A stretch of DNA of 8,980 nucleotides from Lachnospiraceae bacterium (GTDB lineage Bacteria > Bacillota > Clostridia > Lachnospirales > Lachnospiraceae). A program made the translations under genes and the position numbers. The stretch is taken from positions 1 through 8,980 of the forward strand of contig CAAGLJ010000074.1 of assembly GCA_900770785.1 (NCBI GenBank), read 5' to 3'. Every line of letters begins with the position of its first letter. Positions within the stretch are counted from its first letter, which is position 1. The notes under the pieces were generated by a model. The model was not told where the DNA came from. It saw only the letters and a program-made list of their open reading frames with translations, and made no database searches. This document shows positions 5,743 through 8,980 of the stretch, piece by piece.

Positions 5743-6381
5743 TTAACTGTGTTTTTTGATTCTTTTCTCCAGCATGCCTAACAGCAAATCACTGACTAAG
5801 GCAAGCAGGGCAATTAACAGACTTCCACCAAAAGTAAGGGCTGTATTATATAGAGTAATTCCCCGATAAACAGCTACTCCTAAGCCGCCTGCCCCGATAA
5901 AAGAAGCGACAGCTGCAGTAGAAATGGTCATCACCACCATATTCCTCACTCCTGCAATGATTACTCCCAGAGCCAACGGCAGCTTGATTTTCAGCATTAT
6001 CTGCCTGTCCGTACTGCCCATCCCCCGGGCTGCCATAATAATTTCCTGACTGACACCTTTAATTCCCGCATAGGTATTCCTTACCATAGGCATAATCCCA
6101 TAAATAGTCAGTGCCACAATGGCGGTTTTATTTCCGATACCTATAAAGGGAATCAGCATTCCCAACAGGGAAATAGAAGGAATGGTATAAAACACATTGG
6201 CCACCGTCAGCACTACCGGAGCAAACCGGTCGTGCTGAGCAATCCACACCCCCAGCAGAAGACCAATAATTCCGGCCAGTAAAATGGAGATAAGAGCAAG
6301 ACCGATATGCTGTAAAATCAGCTCCAAAAACCAGCCTTTTCGCTCAATATACACATCTACTACCTGGTGAAATAGTTCCAA
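5743..6381 (-). CDS. opuCB: Quaternary-amine/osmoprotectant importer, permease
   Basis: Inner membrane channel of the importer, 212 residues, the usual length of OpuCB/OsmW-like permeases. About five to six hydrophobic helices are visible (roughly 22-46, 54-80, 83-100, 134-154, 158-170 and 184-204). The cytoplasmic EAA-type loop, EIIMAARGMGSTDRQIMLKI (about 113-132), docks the ATPase. The segment FYTIPSISLLGMLIPF (about 64-79) is typical of the family. The start codon is TTG (6379-6381), supported by GGGAGG (6389-6394) 7 bases upstream and by family length. Classical OpuC systems have two permeases; only one is present here, so the channel would be a homodimer. The gene lies 49 bases after the second esterase gene and is probably co-transcribed with it. 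The gene symbol is given at family level. Confidence 0.87.
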   Translation of the reverse strand: MELFHQVVDVYIERKGWFLELILQHIGLALISILLAGIIGLLLGVWIAQHDRFAPVVLTVANVFYTIPSISLLGMLIPFIGIGNKTAIVALTIYGIMPMVRNTYAGIKGVSQEIIMAARGMGSTDRQIMLKIKLPLALGVIIAGVRNMVVMTISTAAVASFIGAGGLGVAVYRGITLYNTALTFGGSLLIALLALVSDLLLGMLEKRIKKHS

Positions 6382-6430
6382 GTTTTCTCCTCCCGTATTT
6401 CTTTCTGTAGTAAATCATAGCCCTTTCTTT

Positions 6431-7393
6431 TTATTTTTCCTCTTCAAGCAGGAATTTCAGCCACTCATTCTCAAAAAAGTTATTCAGCTCATGACCATGC
6501 TTGGGATAAACCAGATGCTTCTTTTTCCCCTTAAGCCCGTTAAAAACAGCAAACTGGGCCGAAGGCGGTGAAACGATATCCTGAAGCCCTGTACTCATTA
6601 ATACCTTACTCTCTACCATAGGGGCAAAATTTTTCACATCCACGTAGGCCAGCTTATCAAAAACTTCCTTTTCCCTCTCATGAAGAGGATCCTGCCAACG
6701 GAAATAGTATCTCAGTCCTTCGTAGGCATTCACATCAAAATCCTTTTCCCATACCCGGTAGTAATCACACAGCATGGGATAATGTATACCGCATTTTTTT
6801 ACCTCGGAAAAAAGAGCCGCTGTGGCAACAGCCAGTCCGGCTCCCTGTCCCTCACCATAAGTCACCAGTTCATCCTGCTTTATCCCGGGCAGAGCTTTTG
6901 CGGCAAGAATCCAAATACAGGCATCCTCCATCAGATGATGTAAATAAAGATTCTCTATCCTATCCTCTAAGCCAAAAAACATGGGACCATAGGCTGTAGC
7001 CCCCTTCCCCGGGCTGCCTGCCCCACTTCTTCCTCCCTGCCCCCGGCAGTCCGGAGCCAGCACGGCATAACCCACAGAAGCATAACGGCTTAAATGAAAC
7101 CAGCTGCGGGAAGCCTGAGGATAATCATGAAACTGTACCACCAAAGGAAGACTTTCCTCAGATACCGGGCGGATGTACTTTGCCTTAAGCACACAGCCGT
7201 CAGAAGCGGTTACACTTATCCAGCCATATCGCAGCTTCTCTCCGGCAAACTCCTGTTTTTCTTCGGTGATACTAAGGGGCATTGCTTCCAGCTTTTGTTT
7301 CACTTTTTTCCAATGCTCCTCAAAATCTGCCGGCCTGGGATAGCTTCCGGTATATTCTCTTAACTGCTCAAGGCTTATATCTGTTCCAGGCAT
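6431..7393 (-). CDS. CE7-family esterase paralogue lacking the catalytic serine
   Basis: Alpha/beta-hydrolase of 320 residues, the usual length of CE7 acetyl xylan esterases/cephalosporin C deacetylases, and a clear paralogue of the gene just upstream. Shared features include LEQL-x-x-YTGS near the N-terminus, QFHDYPQASRSWF (87-99), DCRGQGG (115-121), the acid aspartate 272 in GLQD and histidine 301 in HGHE. The nucleophile motif, normally GGSQGG, reads GEGQGA (180-185): residue 182 is glycine (codon GGA, 6848-6850) instead of serine. The oxyanion-loop motif HGY-x-G is also changed to HDYPQ. By family knowledge this should abolish ester hydrolysis by the usual route. The frame is intact and the ribosome site (GGAGG, 7 bases before ATG) is good, so it looks like a maintained pseudo-enzyme or binding protein rather than debris. 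It overlaps the upstream esterase by 19 bases and has no signal peptide. Confidence 0.87.
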   Translation of the reverse strand: MPGTDISLEQLREYTGSYPRPADFEEHWKKVKQKLEAMPLSITEEKQEFAGEKLRYGWISVTASDGCVLKAKYIRPVSEESLPLVVQFHDYPQASRSWFHLSRYASVGYAVLAPDCRGQGGRSGAGSPGKGATAYGPMFFGLEDRIENLYLHHLMEDACIWILAAKALPGIKQDELVTYGEGQGAGLAVATAALFSEVKKCGIHYPMLCDYYRVWEKDFDVNAYEGLRYYFRWQDPLHEREKEVFDKLAYVDVKNFAPMVESKVLMSTGLQDIVSPPSAQFAVFNGLKGKKKHLVYPKHGHELNNFFENEWLKFLLEEEK

Positions 7394-8364
7394 GCCTCGT
7401 CCTCCTTTACTCCAAAAAAGGAAATCAGCTTATCATCAAAGGGACCGATTTCCTCATGGCCGTATTCCGGAAAAATAAAATGCTTCTTTGGTCCTTTTAT
7501 ATTAGAAAAAACAGCAAAGTGTGTAGAAGGAGGACATACATCATCCATCAACCCGGTTCCACACAGCACCGGGCAGGTAATCCGCTCGGTAAAATTCTGT
7601 ACATCAATATAGCCCAGTCTGGTAAAAGTTTCCTCTAATTTCTCTCCGTTAGGATCAAACCATCGAGTGTAATAACTCAGTCCATTATATACAATGATAT
7701 CCCTGTCCATTTCCCATACCCTGCGATAGTCGGAAAGGAAGGGATAGAGTGCCGCCAGCCGCTTTATCCAGGGTTGGTTTAAGGCGGTACAGACCAGTCC
7801 CAGTGCGGCCCCCTGACTGCCGCCATTGACATAGATTCTTTCCGCATCCAGTCCCTCCAGAGTCAGTGCAAGGCGCACCATAAGACAGGTATTCATAAAG
7901 ACTTCCACATAATACATCTGATCCGGCTTCCCCTCCAGCCCCATTACGATGTGGTCTGCTGCTGTAGTCCCCTTTCGTCCACCTTTGTCCTCGCTGCTTC
8001 CTCCTTGTCCCGGACAATCCATAGCGATTACCGCCATACCCATACCGGCGAAGGAGGCCTGTTCAAACCAGCCCCGGGAGGAACCGGGATAACCATGAAA
8101 CTGTAAAATTACCGGAACCCTCTCTTCCCGGTCTGGTTTCACGAACTTGGCATGAATTCTGGCACCATTTACTCCCTTTACCCATAAATCATAAAAGAGG
8201 GTTTCCCTGGTATGAGAAATTTCTGAGGGAAGTAACTCATACTCCAGTGAAATCTCCCATGCTTCTTTTACCTTCCTATCCCAAAAAGTCCAAAAATCCT
8301 TAGGTTTTGGCGTACTTCCAGTATACTTTTTCAATTGTTCCAAAGGCATATCCCTGACAGGCAT
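7375..8364 (-). CDS. CE7-family acetyl esterase (acetyl xylan esterase/cephalosporin C deacetylase type)
   Basis: Cytoplasmic serine hydrolase of 329 residues that removes acetyl groups from small acetylated sugars or similar esters in characterised relatives. The catalytic set is complete: serine 183 in GGSQGA, aspartate 274 in GLMDDVCPPS and histidine 303 in YGHEE, numbering close to that of the Thermotoga CE7 enzyme as I recall it. The oxyanion-loop motif FHGYPGSSRGWF is intact; the family RGQ motif reads PGQ (DCPGQGG). There is no signal peptide, so the substrate is probably imported first. The start is ATG at 8362-8364, with GAGGTGAT ending 4 bases upstream; a GTG at 8371-8373 is in frame but inside the ribosome site. 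It lies just after the C39-like gene stop and overlaps the following paralogue by 19 bases, so the three are coupled. The natural substrate cannot be named from sequence. Confidence 0.9.
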   Translation of the reverse strand: MPVRDMPLEQLKKYTGSTPKPKDFWTFWDRKVKEAWEISLEYELLPSEISHTRETLFYDLWVKGVNGARIHAKFVKPDREERVPVILQFHGYPGSSRGWFEQASFAGMGMAVIAMDCPGQGGSSEDKGGRKGTTAADHIVMGLEGKPDQMYYVEVFMNTCLMVRLALTLEGLDAERIYVNGGSQGAALGLVCTALNQPWIKRLAALYPFLSDYRRVWEMDRDIIVYNGLSYYTRWFDPNGEKLEETFTRLGYIDVQNFTERITCPVLCGTGLMDDVCPPSTHFAVFSNIKGPKKHFIFPEYGHEEIGPFDDKLISFFGVKEDEACLEQI

Positions 8365-8369
8365 CCTTA

Positions 8370-8980
8370 TCACCTCGTTTTATATTTTATAAAAATCCTA
8401 TTTTTTACCCCTACTGCCATTTCATATTGGGCCCGATGGCGATCCTCCACCACCTTTTTCGCATAGGCAATGCAGCCATTGTTTTCAAAGGGATCGTTGA
8501 AATAATAGTTTTCCTCATCATACCCGACCAGAAGCATACAATGCTCATTGGATATCCAGGTGAAATTCTCCCCTGTATCCTTTAACTTCCAGACGGGTCC
8601 AATGATGGGCTTGCGCATATTGATACAGGCCCAGAAAATCACCGGCATATCCCGGTCAATATATTCCTCTAAAAGCTTATTTACCGGAGTACCCGTTTCA
8701 TTAATGATTTCATATTCCTCCCCTATGGCCTTTTCCAGAGCCTTTTTAATCACCGGTGCATAGCAGCCAAAGGACTCTTCATCATAAGGACTCCCACAGA
8801 ATACCCGATGGGGATTGGGCCCGTACAGCTCCCCCCTTCTCTCTTCAAAGGCTTCTGTCTCCAGATACTTTTCAATAAATTCTTCCACCGTAATCTCATA
8901 ACCCAGATACTGAAGCAGCATTACCGCAGACACACTTTCACAGCCGGTAGGAAACTTCTCACTTTGATTGATATAGGGAA
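8370..8980 (-). CDS. C39-like cysteine peptidase family protein, 5' end outside window
   Basis: The frame is open to the right edge of the window, so the true start lies beyond 8980 and only the last 202 residues are seen. The fragment opens PYINQSEKFPTGCESVSAVM, the classic start of the papain-like C39-like (Peptidase_C39_2) fold with the active-site cysteine (codon 8940-8942). The matching histidine is in NEHCMLLVGYD (visible residue 146) and the third residue in YFNDP (aspartate 162). The set is complete, so a peptidase or related amidase/transferase is likely active. A GTG at 8931-8933 is not the start, since it falls after the catalytic cysteine. No ABC exporter domain is attached, so it is not a bacteriocin-processing transporter. 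Whether it is secreted cannot be seen. It is translationally coupled to the downstream esterase and is the first visible gene of the operon. Confidence 0.85.
   Translation of the reverse strand, partial: PYINQSEKFPTGCESVSAVMLLQYLGYEITVEEFIEKYLETEAFEERRGELYGPNPHRVFCGSPYDEESFGCYAPVIKKALEKAIGEEYEIINETGTPVNKLLEEYIDRDMPVIFWACINMRKPIIGPVWKLKDTGENFTWISNEHCMLLVGYDEENYYFNDPFENNGCIAYAKKVVEDRHRAQYEMAVGVKNRIFIKYKTR

Noticed and set aside
7685..8017. Glycine/arginine-rich minus-strand frame inside the first CE7 gene, and other long frames over the esterases and permease
   Set aside because: These are alternate-frame shadows of well-supported coding regions, without ribosome sites or recognisable domains.
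8370..8980. C39-like gene as a bacteriocin-processing protease working with the ABC exporter at 2123-3786
   Set aside because: The exporter is ABC-2 type without a peptidase domain, sits in another operon on the other strand, and no double-glycine precursor peptide is visible.

Overview
The window looks like one end of a contig from a gut-type Bacillota (Firmicutes), most likely a Lachnospiraceae-like clostridium. The reasons are strong AGGAGG-type ribosome binding sites in front of nearly every gene, TTG starts, AT-rich intergenic DNA, sigma-A-like promoters and the protein families present. The organism assignment is inference. Bases 1-31 are almost certainly not biological: they match the Illumina TruSeq read-2 adapter at 29 of 31 positions (recalled from memory), so base 1 is an assembly end.

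Left part (about 32-2120), AT-rich and gene-poor. It holds a short decayed-looking ORF that may be a frameshifted small regulator (259-377), an 11-bp tandem repeat, a perfect 15-bp hairpin, a minus-strand DUF3825-family protein (770-1549) with its own promoter, and a tiny minus-strand ORF (1774-1857). The DUF3825 gene is odd: its best start, an ATG with an ideal Shine-Dalgarno at 1571-1573, runs in frame into the annotated protein but meets a TAG at codon 6. The gene is therefore either broken or read from a downstream TTG. This part looks like an accessory region.

Middle part (2123-3786). A plus-strand two-gene operon encodes an ABC-2 type exporter: an ATPase followed by a six-helix permease, coupled by an ATGA overlap. 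It converges tail to tail with the next block.

Right part (3822-8980), all on the minus strand and closely spaced, so probably one transcript whose start lies outside the window. In transcription order it has a C39-like cysteine peptidase (5' end cut off by the window edge), two tandem CE7-type (acetyl xylan esterase/cephalosporin C deacetylase) hydrolases, then a quaternary-amine (OpuC/OsmF-like) importer: permease, lipoprotein binding protein, ATPase. The first esterase has the full Ser-Asp-His triad. The second keeps Asp and His but has glycine where the nucleophilic serine should be, so it is probably a pseudo-esterase or a protein with a different job. The importer has one permease gene only, and its ATPase lacks the C-terminal CBS domains of classical OpuCA.

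The most notable observations are the Ser-to-Gly esterase paralogue next to its active sister, the shared operon of esterases, C39-like protein and quaternary-amine importer (perhaps for esterified substrates; inference), and the in-frame amber codon at the head of the DUF3825 gene. I see no rRNA, tRNA, CRISPR array or insertion sequence.
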